Assembly: GCF_024363565.1 (NCBI RefSeq)
Contig: NZ_JAJEKE010000023.1
Location: 1 to 64,000 of the forward strand
DNA from: Lutispora saccharofermentans
GTDB taxonomy: Bacteria; Bacillota; Clostridia; Lutisporales; Lutisporaceae
Reading direction: 5' to 3'
DNA length: 64,000 bases
The notes below the pieces were generated by a model. The model made no database searches, was not told the DNA's origin, and saw only the letters and a list, made by a program, of their open reading frames with translations. Shown here piece by piece: positions 1 through 10,678 of this stretch (positions are counted from its first letter, which is position 1; every line of letters begins with the position of its first letter). Made by a program: the position numbers and the translations under genes.

Positions 1-1
1 A

Positions 2-100
2 AAAATTGTTAATAAAGATGATACTAAGGCCAATACTCTATTTGGCTCAATACTATTAGCAGTAATAGTTTTTTTCACGATTCTTCTTTGCTGGGATTAG
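2..100 (+). CDS. C-terminal end of a membrane protein (partial, runs off window start)
   Basis: An open frame enters from the left edge and stops with TAG at 98-100. It encodes about 32 residues: a short charged stretch (KIVNKDDTKAN) followed by a hydrophobic segment (GSILLAVIVFFTILLCW) that looks like a final transmembrane helix, then one acidic residue. No start codon lies in the window, so this can only be the 3' end of a longer gene, if it is a gene at all. The composition fits the tail of a transporter or other polytopic protein; the family cannot be recognised from so little. Confidence 0.4.
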   Translation, partial: KIVNKDDTKANTLFGSILLAVIVFFTILLCWD

Positions 101-419
101 AATATGAATACGAAGGTGTAATAGAAATTGTTGTATGCCCATATTTGGATATGAAATAAAGGCAGTCAGTAAAATACTATTAACTTTATATTCTAATTAT
201 CTCACAAGGATATGCAGTTTCTCGAAGCGGCAAAGAATTGTTAAATAAGATATGTATCACCAAATCCGATATAGTTTTTTAGATATTGAAATAAAAGGGT
301 AAATGGTGTCAATTCTCAGAGCCGCGAAAATCAAATAAGGATTATCAACTAGCCCAGGATAATTATTGGCGCATATATTGATAACCCCTTATTCGGTCGT
401 AATATTGATAATTCTTCTT
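101..419. other. A+T-rich intergenic region, nothing recognised
   Basis: About 320 bases between the fragment at the left edge and the end of the dehydrogenase gene. I see no credible coding frame with a ribosome binding site, no clear terminator hairpin and no repeat shared with the rest of the window. Confidence 0.5.
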
Positions 420-1448
420 TTACAATCCGCTCAGATTTATTGCAGACAAATCAGGTCCTTGTTCTTCAAAGCTTGTGCCTAAGCATAATTCATAGCACTT
501 TACCAGATTATCTATGTAGGGTGTTTTTACCTCATAAATACGGCCTAATTGCTGAATCGGTTTAATACCGAAAGGAATATCTTCAGTAATATGTCTATGC
601 GAGAAAGAATCCGGTCCTTTTGCTGTTTTATAGCTTTTTGTATTTTTTAAAAGATCATAAAGATTTTCATATTTACTGCCCCACGCATCATTAAGCATAT
701 CCAGACAGCTCGTACCGGAAATCCCCATAGCACGCAAAACAGTCAAGCGTTCCTTATCGACTTCTTCTGCATACTTCACACTGTAATGTGTGGCAGCATC
801 ACCATACATGAGGTAATCCTCACCATTTTCAATTCGGCTTAAATTGAACAAATTGATCGGTGCATGCAGAACCGGATTGGTCGCATTCATAGATGTTTCC
901 AGCACATTCTCTACACCATATAATTGTGGGAATGCTTCTGAAAGTTCTTTTAGCACAAGGCTGCAGCATTTTGCAGGAATGGTGGCCAAAGACAGTTTGC
1001 TCTTGATGGACTTCAGAAGACATGCTCCTGTTCCCTTGAGAGCAGACATCAGCAACATGCCGCCGGTTTCACCAACGATAATATTCTTTTCTTTTATTTC
1101 GTCTTTAAGAATATGATAGACTTCATAGGCTCCCCAATTGCAATTAAATATAATGATTCTCTGCCCATGATGCAGCTTCCCTTTCATTCTTTTTGCTATT
1201 TCATTATGACCATTTGCAGTGGTCATAATCATGATATAGTCTGCTTCTTTTAGGGCATCCTCAATACACACACAACCAATCGGTTGAAAATGACCCTCCA
1301 GTGCGCCTTCGATTTGTATGCCGTTTTGGCAAATAATTTTTATTTTTTCAGCATTTCTATCCCATACTGAAACTTGATATCCTTTATTCATCAAATATGA
1401 TGTTATTGTATGCCCGGTCCTGCCCATTCCCAGAACAGCAAATTTCAT
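420..1448 (-). CDS. Opine/octopine dehydrogenase family NAD(P)-dependent oxidoreductase
   Basis: A 342-residue protein with an N-terminal Rossmann fold: the GMGRTG dinucleotide-binding turn sits at residues 7-12 right after the first beta strand, and an acidic/Arg residue pair (WDRN) follows the second strand. The C-terminal half, from about residue 185, carries the helical octopine/nopaline dehydrogenase-type domain with the NATNPVLHAP stretch, where an Asn and a His are expected at the active site. The family reductively condenses an amino acid with a keto acid, or acts on related 2-hydroxyacid substrates; the actual substrate is unknown. It lies 130 bp downstream of uvrA and has a possible TATAAT -10 box (ATTATA on the plus strand, 1541-1546), so it may be transcribed separately. 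Confidence 0.8.
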   Translation of the reverse strand: MKFAVLGMGRTGHTITSYLMNKGYQVSVWDRNAEKIKIICQNGIQIEGALEGHFQPIGCVCIEDALKEADYIMIMTTANGHNEIAKRMKGKLHHGQRIIIFNCNWGAYEVYHILKDEIKEKNIIVGETGGMLLMSALKGTGACLLKSIKSKLSLATIPAKCCSLVLKELSEAFPQLYGVENVLETSMNATNPVLHAPINLFNLSRIENGEDYLMYGDAATHYSVKYAEEVDKERLTVLRAMGISGTSCLDMLNDAWGSKYENLYDLLKNTKSYKTAKGPDSFSHRHITEDIPFGIKPIQQLGRIYEVKTPYIDNLVKCYELCLGTSFEEQGPDLSAINLSGL

Positions 1449-1577
1449 ATAACAACACTCCCTTGCATAGGTCTATATATTTTTAATTGTTTCATTTTCG
1501 GATTGGTATCTCTTGCAAATCTTTTTCCAATTCCTCACCGATTATACAAAAGCATTCTAAAGGTGCTGACACACTAA

Positions 1578-4427
1578 TTACTCAGTGCGACAGCCCTCTA
1601 TTATTGCTTTATCCAATATCTTTTTCAAATATTCACCTGTATAAGAAGCAGGATTCTTTGCTAATTCTTCGGGAGTTCCGGTGCCTACTATGGTGCCGCC
1701 TCTATCCCCTCCGTCGGGTCCCAGGTCGATGATATAATCCGCTCTCTTTATCACATCCAGATTATGTTCAATAACGATAACCGTATTGCCGCCCTCTACA
1801 AGGCGGTGCAATATCTTTAAGAGCTTATGGATATCTGCCGTATGGAGTCCTGTAGTGGGCTCATCCAATATATACACTGTTTTGCCCGTGCTTCTTTTTG
1901 ACAACTCATAGGCAAGCTTGATCCTCTGAGCCTCTCCTCCCGACAGCTGGGTTGAAGGCTGTCCAAGCTTTATATATCCAAGGCCCACATCATACAAGGT
2001 TTGGATCTTCCTTTGTATTCTTGGTATATTTTCAAAGAAGCCCAAGGCCTCTTCGACGGTCATATCCAGTATCTCGGATATGGTTTTACCCTTATATCTC
2101 ACTTCCAGGGTTTCCCTGTTGTATCTCTTGCCCTTGCATATCTCGCAGGGCACATATACATCGGGCAGGAACTGCATCTCAATCTTTATTATGCCGTCTC
2201 CCTTGCAGGCTTCGCAGCGTCCGCCCTTTACATTGAAGCTGAAACGGCCGTTTTTATATCCTCTCATCTTTGCTTCCGGCGTGGATGCAAAAACATCTCT
2301 TATAAAGTCAAATACTCCGGTATAGGTTGCCGGGTTGGATCTTGGCGTCCTGCCTATGGGTGATTGATCTATATCAATAACCTTATCAACGTTTTCAAAG
2401 CCTAGTATCTCAGTATACTCCCCCGGTTTCTGCCTTGAGCCGTATATCTTTTGAGCCAGTGATTTATAGAGTATCTCATTTATCAGAGTGCTCTTGCCTG
2501 AGCCGGATACCCCTGTGACGCAAGTAAATACGCCCATAGGGATGCGTACATTCAGATCCTTCAGATTGTTCTCTCTTGCGCCCTTTATTGTAATCCAATT
2601 GCCGTTAGGCTTTTTCCTGTCCTGCGGTACAGAAATATATTTGGCGCCGCTCATATACTGGCCCGTTATAGATCTCTCACAGGCCATGATATCCTCCAGG
2701 CTGCCTGCTGCAACAACTTCTCCGCCGTGAGCTCCCGCTCCGGGACCGATATCTATTATATAATCCGCTGCATACATGGTGTCTTCATCATGCTCCACCA
2801 CTAAAAGGGTGTTGCCCAAATCCGTAAGATTTCTCAGGGTTTTTAAAAGCTTTCCGTTATCCTTTTGATGAAGGCCTATGCTTGGTTCATCCAATATATA
2901 TAAAACTCCTACAAGGCTTGAGCCGATTTGGGTAGCCAGCCTGATCCTCTGGGATTCGCCGCCGGATAGAGTTCCTGCCGTTCTGGACAGGGTAAGATAA
3001 TCAAGCCCTACGTTTATAAGAAAGCCCAGCCGTGCATTGATTTCCTTCAGCACCTGCTTTGAAATAAGCTCCTCTTTCGGCGTAAGCTTCAGTTTATTCA
3101 TAAAGCCAAGTATTTTATGGACCGGCATGCTGCATAGCTCAGCAATGGAGATACCGCCCACATATACCGATAGGCTTTCTTTTTTCAGCCTGGTTCCCTT
3201 GCACAACGGGCAGGGGATTGATGACATGTAGCTCTCAATATCGGATCTCATAAAATCCGACTTTGTTTCCCTGTATCTCCTCTCAAGGTTGTTAACTACA
3301 CCTTCCAGGGATAGCATGGCCTCCCCTCTTCCAAACTCTCTCTCATACTTCACCTTGAATTTTTCCCCGTTGTTTCCGTACAGGAGCAAATCGATGACTT
3401 CATCGCCAAGCTCTTCAATAGGCGTATCCATGCTGAATCCGTAGTGCTTTGCCGCCCCTTCGACTATATTGTAATACCAGGATTCACCGTTTATGTTTCT
3501 CCAGGGCTCAATGCCTCCCTCTGCTATGCTCTTCTTCCTATCCGGGATTACCAAATCCGGATCTATCTTGCGAAGCTCGCCAAGTCCGTCACAGCTGGGA
3601 CATTTACCAAAGGGGCTGTTGAAGGAAAACATCCTCGGTGATAATTCTTCCATGGCAATACCGCAATCAGGGCATGCATAGTTCTGGCTGAAAAGCCTTT
3701 CTTCAACTCCCATTATATCCACCAAGGCAAGGCCTCCCGAAAGCTTGAGCACGGTTTCCAGTGAATCTGCAAGCCTTCTCTCAATTCCTTCCTTGACTAC
3801 TATTCTATCTACCACTACTTCTATGGAATGCTTCTTATTCTTTTCCAGCTTGATTTCATCATTGATGTCCATGACCTCTCCATCAATCCTGATTCTGACA
3901 AAGCCGGACTTTTTCATTTCTCCGATGAGCTTCTGATGCTCGCCTTTTTTCCCTCTCACTATGGGAGCAAGGATCTGCAGCTTTGTCCCGCTGCCCAAAG
4001 CTGTCAGGTAGTCCACCATCTGGTCGATGGTCTGCTGGGAGATCTCTTTGCCGCACTGGGGGCAGTGAGGTATCCCTATTCGTGCATAGAGAAGCCTCAG
4101 ATAATCATATATCTCAGTGACGGTTCCTACTGTTGATCTCGGGTTCTTGCTTGTGGTCTTCTGGTCTATGGAAATGGCAGGAGACAATCCCTCTATGTAG
4201 TCTAAATCCGGCTTCTCCATCTGCCCTAAAAACTGCCGTGCATATGCAGATAGGGATTCCACATATCTCCTCTGGCCTTCCGCATATATGGTATCAAAGG
4301 CAAGGGATGACTTTCCCGAGCCTGATAGTCCGGTGATTACAACAAATTTATCTCTTGGTATTTCAATATCTATATTTTTCAGATTATGCTCTCTGGCACC
4401 TTTAATAATAATTTTATCTTTTGACAT
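1578..4427 (-). CDS. uvrA: Excinuclease ABC subunit A
   Basis: UvrA, 949 residues, the usual length. It is the damage-sensing ABC ATPase of nucleotide excision repair and loads UvrB at lesions. Visible features are two Walker A motifs (GLSGSGKS at 33-40 and GVSGSGKST in the second half), two LSGGE signature motifs, and the zinc-binding CxxC pairs (CPQC, CPDC, CPSC, CEAC, CEIC). It follows uvrB by 10 bp, so the two form an operon driven by the SOS-type promoter upstream of uvrB. No internal damage is seen. Confidence 0.98.
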   Translation of the reverse strand: MSKDKIIIKGAREHNLKNIDIEIPRDKFVVITGLSGSGKSSLAFDTIYAEGQRRYVESLSAYARQFLGQMEKPDLDYIEGLSPAISIDQKTTSKNPRSTVGTVTEIYDYLRLLYARIGIPHCPQCGKEISQQTIDQMVDYLTALGSGTKLQILAPIVRGKKGEHQKLIGEMKKSGFVRIRIDGEVMDINDEIKLEKNKKHSIEVVVDRIVVKEGIERRLADSLETVLKLSGGLALVDIMGVEERLFSQNYACPDCGIAMEELSPRMFSFNSPFGKCPSCDGLGELRKIDPDLVIPDRKKSIAEGGIEPWRNINGESWYYNIVEGAAKHYGFSMDTPIEELGDEVIDLLLYGNNGEKFKVKYEREFGRGEAMLSLEGVVNNLERRYRETKSDFMRSDIESYMSSIPCPLCKGTRLKKESLSVYVGGISIAELCSMPVHKILGFMNKLKLTPKEELISKQVLKEINARLGFLINVGLDYLTLSRTAGTLSGGESQRIRLATQIGSSLVGVLYILDEPSIGLHQKDNGKLLKTLRNLTDLGNTLLVVEHDEDTMYAADYIIDIGPGAGAHGGEVVAAGSLEDIMACERSITGQYMSGAKYISVPQDRKKPNGNWITIKGARENNLKDLNVRIPMGVFTCVTGVSGSGKSTLINEILYKSLAQKIYGSRQKPGEYTEILGFENVDKVIDIDQSPIGRTPRSNPATYTGVFDFIRDVFASTPEAKMRGYKNGRFSFNVKGGRCEACKGDGIIKIEMQFLPDVYVPCEICKGKRYNRETLEVRYKGKTISEILDMTVEEALGFFENIPRIQRKIQTLYDVGLGYIKLGQPSTQLSGGEAQRIKLAYELSKRSTGKTVYILDEPTTGLHTADIHKLLKILHRLVEGGNTVIVIEHNLDVIKRADYIIDLGPDGGDRGGTIVGTGTPEELAKNPASYTGEYLKKILDKAIIEGCRTE

Positions 4428-4437
4428 TCTTCCACCT

Positions 4438-6414
4438 CTACATATTGTCCTTTAGTTCTTTTATCCTGTCCCTGAGCTCAGCGGCTTTTTCAAACTGAAG
4501 GTTCTTTGCGTGCTCTTTCATTTCCAGTTCCAAAGCCTCTATAATTGTCTTTAGTTCTTCCTTATTCACCTTTTCCTTGGATGGCTTGATGTTGTACTTT
4601 TCTATCTCTTCACCGGTCTTTGTAGCTTCGATAAGCTCCCTGACCGCCTTGTACACAGTCTTGGGAGTTATTCCATGAGCAGCATTATATTCGCTTTGTA
4701 TCTTTCTTCTTCTATTGGTTTCATTTATAGCCTTTCTCATGGAGTCAGTCATGGAATCCGCATACATTATAACCTTTCCGTCAACATTTCTGGCCGCCCT
4801 TCCTACTGTCTGTATCAATGAGGTTTCAGATCTTAAGAAGCCTTCCTTATCGGCATCCAATATGGCTACCAAGGATACCTCAGGCAAATCCAGGCCTTCC
4901 CTCAGAAGATTTATTCCGACCAGAACATCAAACTCGCCTAACCTCAGATCTCTGATTATCTCCATTCTTTCCATAGTGTCCACATCTGAATGCAAATATC
5001 TCACCCTTATATCCAATTCCTTAAAATATGAGGTCAGGTCTTCAGCCATCTTCTTTGTAAGGGTTGTAACCAAAACTCTCTGGTTTTTCTCAACCCGCAA
5101 GTTTATCTCCCCTATCAGATCGTCGATCTGACCCTTAACAGGCTTTATCACTATCTCCGGGTCAACAAGCCCCGTCGGCCTTATCAGCTGTTCCACTATC
5201 CGGCTGCTCTTTTCCGTTTCATAGGCTGCAGGTGTAGCGCTGACAAAAATAACTTGATTCAGCTTGCTTTCAAACTCTTGAAAATTAAGGGGCCTGTTAT
5301 CATAAGCAGATGGAAGCCTGAATCCGTATTCCACCAGGGTATCCTTCCTGGATCTATCCCCAAAGTACATGCCTCTTACCTGCGGAATAGTGACATGGGA
5401 TTCATCTATCATCATCAGATAATCCTTGGGAAAGAAGTCGAGCAATGTATAAGGGGCACTGCCTTGGGCCCTTCCGCTTATATGCCTTGAATAATTCTCA
5501 ATACCAGAACAATAACCTAATTCCTGCATCATTTCAATGTCAAAATTTGTTCTTTGCAGCAGTCTTTGGGCTTCAAGGAGTTTGTCCTCTTCTTTCAGCG
5601 CCTTTACCCTTGTCTTTAACTCTTCCTCTATGGTTCCTATAGCTCTTTGGAGCTTTTCATAGGTTGTGGCATAGTGAGATGCCGGATATATGAAGACATG
5701 CTGCCTTTCCCCTATCACATTGCCTGTCAAAGAGTCAAATTCCAGTATCTTGTCTATTTCATCGCCGAAGAAGTCTACTCTTATGGCTTTATCGGAGGAA
5801 GCAGCAGGAAATATTTCCACCACATCGCCCCTCACCCTGAAGGTCCCTCTTATAAAATTGATGTCATTCCTGTCATATTGTATATCCACCAGTTTCCTTA
5901 TCACTTCGTCCCTATCCTTGATCATCCCTTTTCTCAGAGACAATATCAGGTCTCTATAGTCCTCCGGATCACCTAGACCATATATGCAAGATACGGACGC
6001 TACGATTATTACATCCTTTCTTTCAAAAAGTGCTGCTGTAGCCGAGTGTCTCAGCTTATCTATTTCTTCATTTATCTGTGAATCCTTCTCTATATATGTA
6101 TCAGTGTGGGGTACATAGGCCTCAGGCTGATAATAGTCATAATAGCTGACAAAATACTCTACACAATTGTGGGGAAAAAACTCCTTGAACTCGCTGCATA
6201 GCTGAGCGGCTAGAGTTTTATTATGCGCTAATACCAGAGTAGGCTTTTGAACCTGCTCAATAACATTTGCCATCGTAAAGGTTTTTCCGGAGCCGGTAAC
6301 ACCTTTCAGAGTGAAAAATTTCTCCCCCTTACCTATGCCGTCAACCAATTGGGAAATTGCTTTAGGTTGATCTCCCATCGGCTTAAATTCAGATACTATT
6401 TTAAAACTATCCAT
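4438..6414 (-). CDS. uvrB: Excinuclease ABC subunit B
   Basis: UvrB, 658 residues, full length. It is the DNA-damage-verifying helicase-like subunit that receives the lesion from UvrA and recruits UvrC. The Walker A motif GVTGSGKT is at residues 38-45, the tyrosine-rich beta-hairpin region ([10 protein letters not shown]) near 95, helicase motifs such as DESH and QTVGRAARN follow, and the C-terminal UVR coiled-coil (about 620-655) contacts UvrC. The ATG start is preceded by GGAGGG at good spacing. A consensus promoter and LexA box lie immediately upstream, so damage induction is expected. Confidence 0.98.
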   Translation of the reverse strand: MDSFKIVSEFKPMGDQPKAISQLVDGIGKGEKFFTLKGVTGSGKTFTMANVIEQVQKPTLVLAHNKTLAAQLCSEFKEFFPHNCVEYFVSYYDYYQPEAYVPHTDTYIEKDSQINEEIDKLRHSATAALFERKDVIIVASVSCIYGLGDPEDYRDLILSLRKGMIKDRDEVIRKLVDIQYDRNDINFIRGTFRVRGDVVEIFPAASSDKAIRVDFFGDEIDKILEFDSLTGNVIGERQHVFIYPASHYATTYEKLQRAIGTIEEELKTRVKALKEEDKLLEAQRLLQRTNFDIEMMQELGYCSGIENYSRHISGRAQGSAPYTLLDFFPKDYLMMIDESHVTIPQVRGMYFGDRSRKDTLVEYGFRLPSAYDNRPLNFQEFESKLNQVIFVSATPAAYETEKSSRIVEQLIRPTGLVDPEIVIKPVKGQIDDLIGEINLRVEKNQRVLVTTLTKKMAEDLTSYFKELDIRVRYLHSDVDTMERMEIIRDLRLGEFDVLVGINLLREGLDLPEVSLVAILDADKEGFLRSETSLIQTVGRAARNVDGKVIMYADSMTDSMRKAINETNRRRKIQSEYNAAHGITPKTVYKAVRELIEATKTGEEIEKYNIKPSKEKVNKEELKTIIEALELEMKEHAKNLQFEKAAELRDRIKELKDNM

Positions 6415-6435
6415 GGAAAACCCTCCGTCGTTTTA

Positions 6436-6447
6436 GAACATGTGTTC
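6436..6447. promoter_or_regulatory. LexA (DinR) SOS box before uvrB
   Basis: GAAC-ATGT-GTTC is an exact match to the Gram-positive LexA operator core GAACnnnnGTTC. It lies 22 bases upstream of the uvrB start codon and directly downstream of the uvrB -10 box, the position where bound LexA would block transcription. Confidence 0.85.
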
Positions 6448-6453
6448 GTAAAA

Positions 6454-6482
6454 ATTATATATCTTTGGTACTGTTCTGTCAA
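6454..6482 (-). promoter_or_regulatory. Sigma-A promoter of uvrB-uvrA
   Basis: On the minus strand TTGACA (plus coordinates 6477-6482), a 17-bp spacer and TATAAT (6454-6459): both hexamers are perfect consensus. The LexA box lies just downstream, over the expected transcription start. Confidence 0.85.
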
Positions 6483-6625
6483 CTATTGAAATATGCGTAT
6501 ATATACATCCATTTATGCATAAATAAAAATTATTGTTGCATAAATTTGAATTTTGTTGTAATATTATAAATAAATGATGATATAATATTATTGATTTAAA
6601 TATATTTTGATTGAGGGGTATTATA

Positions 6626-6793
6626 ATGGACAAAGGTTTCAATTATGGTTTCAAAGAGCCTAAAAACAATAATGATAAATTTTACGAGATTTATAGATAC
6701 TTTGAAAGCATAAGCCATAGAGAAGGCTCAGCTTTTCAAGAGCTTTTGGATTATACACTGAAAAATAATACAAATTTGAAGAAGAAAAAATAA
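6626..6793 (+). CDS. Small hypothetical protein, 55 residues
   Basis: A short, hydrophilic, Asn/Lys-rich protein on the plus strand. The ATG at 6626 is preceded by GAGGGG at proper spacing, a TATAAT box lies at 6581-6586, and a hairpin terminator follows the stop, so it looks like a real monocistronic gene. The centre (YRYFESISHREGSAFQELLDYTL) could form one or two helices; there is no signal peptide or membrane segment. I do not recognise the family. It is divergent from uvrB and convergent with the MinJ-like gene. Confidence 0.6.
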   Translation: MDKGFNYGFKEPKNNNDKFYEIYRYFESISHREGSAFQELLDYTLKNNTNLKKKK

Positions 6794-6795
6794 AG

Positions 6796-6828
6796 AAGGC
6801 TTCACAATAGTGAGCCTTTTTATTTTTT
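6796..6828. terminator. Bidirectional terminator between convergent genes
   Basis: AAGGCTTCA and TGAGCCTT (6796-6804 and 6811-6818) pair with one bulged base. The stem is followed by a T-rich run on the plus side and an A-rich run (T-rich on the minus strand) on the other, so it serves both the small plus-strand gene and the minus-strand PDZ gene. Confidence 0.7.
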
Positions 6829-8088
6829 ACCTTTCCACAGACTTTTAATCCGCTGTGCCAGCTTGGAGGTATTATTTATCTGCAAATAAAGCTCAGGACT
6901 TCTTGGCACGATCAGCACTCCAAGACTGGAAATTCCTTTTTCGTAATCCTTATATTCCAAGGTTTTCTTTTCACCGTTGGATTTCACTATATCAAGCCAG
7001 ATATATGTCGGATAGCTCCTAAGAAAATCGGACAGCTCCCCTTCGCTGTTGATCCTCATATTGTTTATCGATATAATAGTATCTCCCGGCTCAAGGCTCA
7101 TCTTTATACCGGGAAAGCCCTTCCTGCAAAATAATACCTTTAGCCCTCTTTCAGGGGCCTCAAATAAAGCTTTGCCTTCCTCCTCTTCCTTTTGTCCATA
7201 TATTATTAAAAGCTCATGGCCCAAAGGAGCAAACACGGCAGCTGCATAAGCAAACAGATGAAGCTTAGAAGCTATGGCAGTCAACAGGATCAGAATCACA
7301 CTATACGCAGCCAGCCTCAAGGCTGAATATTTGCACCGCTTGGCAGGGCTATTGGTGATAGCCATATCTCCATAGCCCAGCATCACAGGTATTGGCTGCA
7401 GTATATACATTAAATTCTCCATATCCGCACCAAGGCCCGGCTGCCTGATAATGGGCCACCAATCCGGCATAGGTATGGATTCGCCTGCTCCGCCTGTCAT
7501 CAAAGCAGCAAATAATATCATCATGGGGAGAGGCCATATCCTGTTCATTATATAGCCTCCCACCACACTGCCATCCTTGCGCTTCAGAAATGCAGGCACA
7601 GCATTGGAATATCCGTCGATCCATATCAGCAAGCTCTCAATAAGGTGGAGGATTCCTACCAAAGCGATGATGCCTATAGGATTGATATTGGGGAATCCAG
7701 AAATTAAGTTCATAAGGGCTACAATGCCGCCGGCATAGGAAAAGCATAGATATCTTATATTTATCAGGGAAAGCAGCAAGGCTATGATCCAGATATATAA
7801 TATACCTGAGCTAAAGCTGCCCGACCCGGCCTTATTGAACTGCTCGATCGTAATCCCTAAAAAAACCGATACGCTGCTTCCGAGCACTCCGCCCAGCAAG
7901 CCTGCCAAAACCGAATTCTTAGTTTTCTCCCAGAGAGAGATCTTGTATCCCAGCATTCGCTCCTCAATATCAGATCCTTTGCCATACATAAAATAGGCAA
8001 TACCCACTATGAGCAAAAACAAAGGATTCAGCAGCAATGAACCTATGGATACAAGCACCATCTCCGATACTTTAATCAAAGTAAGCAT
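6820..8088 (-). CDS. MinJ-like polytopic membrane protein with C-terminal PDZ domain
   Basis: 422 residues. The N-terminal ~280 residues are strongly hydrophobic with about eight predicted membrane helices. The C-terminal ~120 residues contain a PDZ fold (GIKMSLEPGDTIISINNMRI, then a segment resembling LRSYP...DIVKSNGEKKTLEY). In Bacillus subtilis the gene for MinJ, the topological determinant that bridges DivIVA and MinCD, sits between uvrB and ctpB; the same order here (uvrA, uvrB, this gene, ctp, then ftsX/ftsE further on) supports the assignment. The start has GAGGTG spaced 4 bp from the ATG. It follows ctp by 12 bp and is likely cotranscribed. A general PDZ membrane chaperone role is the alternative. 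Confidence 0.7.
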   Translation of the reverse strand: MLTLIKVSEMVLVSIGSLLLNPLFLLIVGIAYFMYGKGSDIEERMLGYKISLWEKTKNSVLAGLLGGVLGSSVSVFLGITIEQFNKAGSGSFSSGILYIWIIALLLSLINIRYLCFSYAGGIVALMNLISGFPNINPIGIIALVGILHLIESLLIWIDGYSNAVPAFLKRKDGSVVGGYIMNRIWPLPMMILFAALMTGGAGESIPMPDWWPIIRQPGLGADMENLMYILQPIPVMLGYGDMAITNSPAKRCKYSALRLAAYSVILILLTAIASKLHLFAYAAAVFAPLGHELLIIYGQKEEEEGKALFEAPERGLKVLFCRKGFPGIKMSLEPGDTIISINNMRINSEGELSDFLRSYPTYIWLDIVKSNGEKKTLEYKDYEKGISSLGVLIVPRSPELYLQINNTSKLAQRIKSLWKGKK

Positions 8089-8100
8089 TTAACACCTCAA

Positions 8101-9300
8101 CTATTTTATAAGCTTTTGTATCTCTTCAATAGCCCTATCAAGCTGAACATCCTTTACATCCTCCGGTCTCTGACCTTCTTTGATCTCTAAAGCTTTAACC
8201 TCAATATCAGGTTCGATACCAACTTTATTTATGTCTATGCCATTTGGAGTGTAATACTTTTGTATAGTAAGCTTAAATCCGCTTCCGTCTCCCAGCTTTT
8301 CCACTGACTGAACCAGGCCCTTTCCAAAGGTTTTGGTCCCTATCAGCAGCCCTGCCTTCCTGTCTTTGACAGCACCGGATACAATTTCAGAAGCGCTGGC
8401 ACTGCCCTCGTCAACAAGAACAACGAAAGGAATGTCTATTTTGCCATCCTTGGAGCTCGTCACTACCTGATTTTTATTTTTGTCCTCTGTATAAAATATC
8501 GTACCCTTATCCAGCAACTCGTCGGCTACCTCTACACACTGAGTTACAAATCCGCCAGGGTTTTGCCTCAAATCAATGATCAAGCCTTTAGCATCATGTG
8601 TTTTGATGTCAGCTAATGCCCTTTTAAATTCCTTGCCTGTATCTTGATCAAACATGCTTATACGTATGTAGCCAATCTCATCCTTCAAGATTTCAGCTTT
8701 AACGGTCTTTAGCACTATATCTTCTCTTTTTATTTCAATCACCAGAGGTTCAGTTTTATTTTCCCTGGAAACTGTCAGGACCACCTTAGTCCCCTTTTTG
8801 CCTTTCATAAGAGTTGTAGCTTTATCAAGCCCTATCCCGGTCACCTCTGCGCCGTCAACCTTTATTATCTTATCCCCTGTTTTAAGGCCTGCTTTCTCAC
8901 CGGGCGTATCCTCAATCGGAGCAACCACTGTCACATAACCATCCTTCTCGGTTACAATCACTCCTATGCCACCGTATGAGCCGGATGTCGATTCATCGAA
9001 TTCCTTGAATTCCTTTTCATTCATATAAACTGAATATGGATCTCCCAGCGCCTGAAACATCCCTTTTATAGCGCCATCCATCAGTTTTTCCGAGTCCGCA
9101 GGCTCCAGGTAGTATTTATCAATATATTTTTTCAGTGTCAGTAATTTTCTGCTCTCTTTTACTATTTCATAATCACTGCTTGAGATAATCACTTTATCTC
9201 CAAGCCTCAAAGACATAAAGTTGGTAAAAGTAAATGTCAATACTGCAGTTATTAAGATAGCTGCAATCACAGAAAGTATGAGCTGTCTCTTTTTTACCAT
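8101..9300 (-). CDS. Carboxy-terminal processing protease (S41, CtpA/CtpB family)
   Basis: 399 residues from the ATG at 9300, which has GAGGTG six bases upstream; an upstream in-frame ATG at 9351 lacks such a site. An N-terminal membrane anchor (about residues 5-28) is followed by a PDZ domain (residues ~110-195, GIGV...PGEKAGLKTGDKI) and the S41 protease core. The catalytic Ser is in GSASASE (about residue 300) and the general-base Lys in TFGKG (about 327). Such proteases act outside the membrane on the C-termini of substrates, for example in sporulation signalling (CtpB, SpoIVFA) or cell wall enzyme turnover. It is paired with a PDZ membrane protein downstream. Confidence 0.92.
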   Translation of the reverse strand: MVKKRQLILSVIAAILITAVLTFTFTNFMSLRLGDKVIISSSDYEIVKESRKLLTLKKYIDKYYLEPADSEKLMDGAIKGMFQALGDPYSVYMNEKEFKEFDESTSGSYGGIGVIVTEKDGYVTVVAPIEDTPGEKAGLKTGDKIIKVDGAEVTGIGLDKATTLMKGKKGTKVVLTVSRENKTEPLVIEIKREDIVLKTVKAEILKDEIGYIRISMFDQDTGKEFKRALADIKTHDAKGLIIDLRQNPGGFVTQCVEVADELLDKGTIFYTEDKNKNQVVTSSKDGKIDIPFVVLVDEGSASASEIVSGAVKDRKAGLLIGTKTFGKGLVQSVEKLGDGSGFKLTIQKYYTPNGIDINKVGIEPDIEVKALEIKEGQRPEDVKDVQLDRAIEEIQKLIK

Positions 9301-9417
9301 AAATTCACCTCGCATCATTTTTGGGTCATTAACATTATTTTTAAATGCCATTAATATTCTATTATGTAATTATATCATTAATACTATTTGTGTGGGGTAA
9401 ATTTTCATATTTTGTGT

Positions 9418-9846
9418 TTATTCCTTGCGCCTGCAATTGCTGCATATGCCGTATATTTCAAACTTATGCTCTGTAGCCTCGAAATCAAGCTCTTTCAGCT
9501 TTTCCCTGTCCTCCGCAGCGGTGAAAGGGCAGATATCTATCTCCCTTACTTCTCCGCATTTATTGCATATGACATGATGATGATGCTTCCCGTTTATTAG
9601 CTCAAAATGACTGCAGCTGTTGTTTATATTGAGCTTCTCTACTATTCCCAGCCCCACTAAAAGCTCAAGATTCCTATATATTGTAGAGAAGTTTATTCCT
9701 TGATATTTATCGCTCACAAGAGCATATATCTCATTAGCAGTATGATGGCCTCCGCTGCTCAGCACGTCTATAATGGCCTTCCGCTGCTGTGTCAGCTTAC
9801 AGCCTTTATTCTTCAATATTTTCTCAGGGCTAAGTTCATTATTCAT
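9418..9846 (-). CDS. zur: Fur-family metalloregulator, probably Zur
   Basis: 142 residues from the ATG at 9846 (preceded by GGTGGTGA). The N-terminal winged helix (KLTQQRKAIIDVL ... NFSTIYRNLELL) binds DNA. The dimerisation domain has the His-rich metal-sensing stretch GKHHHHVIC and two CxxC pairs (CNKC and CSNC) for structural zinc. The gene lies 19 bp after a metal ABC permease, making a znuC-znuB-zur order, which favours zinc sensing over PerR or Fur. A perfect 17-bp palindrome upstream of znuC is the likely target, giving autoregulation of the block. Confidence 0.85.
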   Translation of the reverse strand: MNNELSPEKILKNKGCKLTQQRKAIIDVLSSGGHHTANEIYALVSDKYQGINFSTIYRNLELLVGLGIVEKLNINNSCSHFELINGKHHHHVICNKCGEVREIDICPFTAAEDREKLKELDFEATEHKFEIYGICSNCRRKE

Positions 9847-9865
9847 GCAAGTCACCACCAAATCA

Positions 9866-10678
9866 TTATTTTCCTTTTTTTATTACACTCTTCACAAAAA
9901 GAACTATCAGCAATATAAGCACAGATAAAAGAACTATGGTACCTCCCGGAGCTATGTCTAAATAATAGGATAGTATGAGGCCTGATATCACTGATATGAG
10001 CGCAAAAGCTACCGATAAACCCATAGTCTTGATAAATCCGGTCCCAACCTGAATAGCAGACGCAACAGGAATGACCAGCATAGAGGATACCATGAATACC
10101 CCTACTATTCTCATCGAAACCACTACGGTCAAAGCTGTCAAAACGGTCAGGTACAGGTTGAGAAGCCCAACAGAAATGCCTGAAATCTGTGCGCCTTCCT
10201 CATCGAAGGCTATATAAAACAGCTTTTTGTGCAAGGCTATCACCGATAAAATTATTATCAAGCTCAATGCACCCATTATGTATATATCTTGAGAATTTAC
10301 CGCAGCGATGCTGCCAAACAAATAGCCCATCAAATCCGTATTGAAGCCTTTGGCTAAACCTATCATGACAACTGCGAGGCCAATGCCTGCAGATAATATT
10401 ATAGAATTTGATATTTCCGCATATTTAGAAAAAGTTTTTCTAAGCTTCTCAATGGCAATAGCCCCACCCACAGAGAAAGCCAGTGCCCCCCAGAAAGGAT
10501 AGAAGCCCCACAGCATTCCTGCAGCTATGCCTGCTAAAGAAGCATGGGAAAGCGTATCCCCTATCATCGATAATCTTTTCAGAACAATAAAAATTCCTAT
10601 CAACGGGCATGTAACAGCAACCATGATCCCTGCTATAAATGCCCTCTGCATAAACTCATATTGAAATATTTCCATCAT
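9866..10678 (-). CDS. znuB: Zinc (metal) ABC transporter permease, ZnuB type
   Basis: 270 residues from the ATG at 10678, which has GAGG six bases upstream and overlaps the end of the ATPase gene. It is an ABC-3 family permease with about eight hydrophobic segments and the family-typical early stretch FIVLKRLSMIGDTLSHASLAG. It forms the membrane channel of a Zn/Mn uptake system with the ATPase upstream. No substrate-binding lipoprotein (ZnuA) gene is in the window, so the binding protein must be encoded elsewhere. The specificity (Zn rather than Mn) rests on the adjacent Fur-family regulator. Confidence 0.88.
   Translation of the reverse strand: MMEIFQYEFMQRAFIAGIMVAVTCPLIGIFIVLKRLSMIGDTLSHASLAGIAAGMLWGFYPFWGALAFSVGGAIAIEKLRKTFSKYAEISNSIILSAGIGLAVVMIGLAKGFNTDLMGYLFGSIAAVNSQDIYIMGALSLIIILSVIALHKKLFYIAFDEEGAQISGISVGLLNLYLTVLTALTVVVSMRIVGVFMVSSMLVIPVASAIQVGTGFIKTMGLSVAFALISVISGLILSYYLDIAPGGTIVLLSVLILLIVLFVKSVIKKGK

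Noticed and set aside
9352-9417. Promoter of the ctp gene with TATAAT at 9369-9374 (minus strand)
   Set aside because: The -10 match is perfect but no acceptable -35 lies at 16-18 bp, so I do not list it as a feature.
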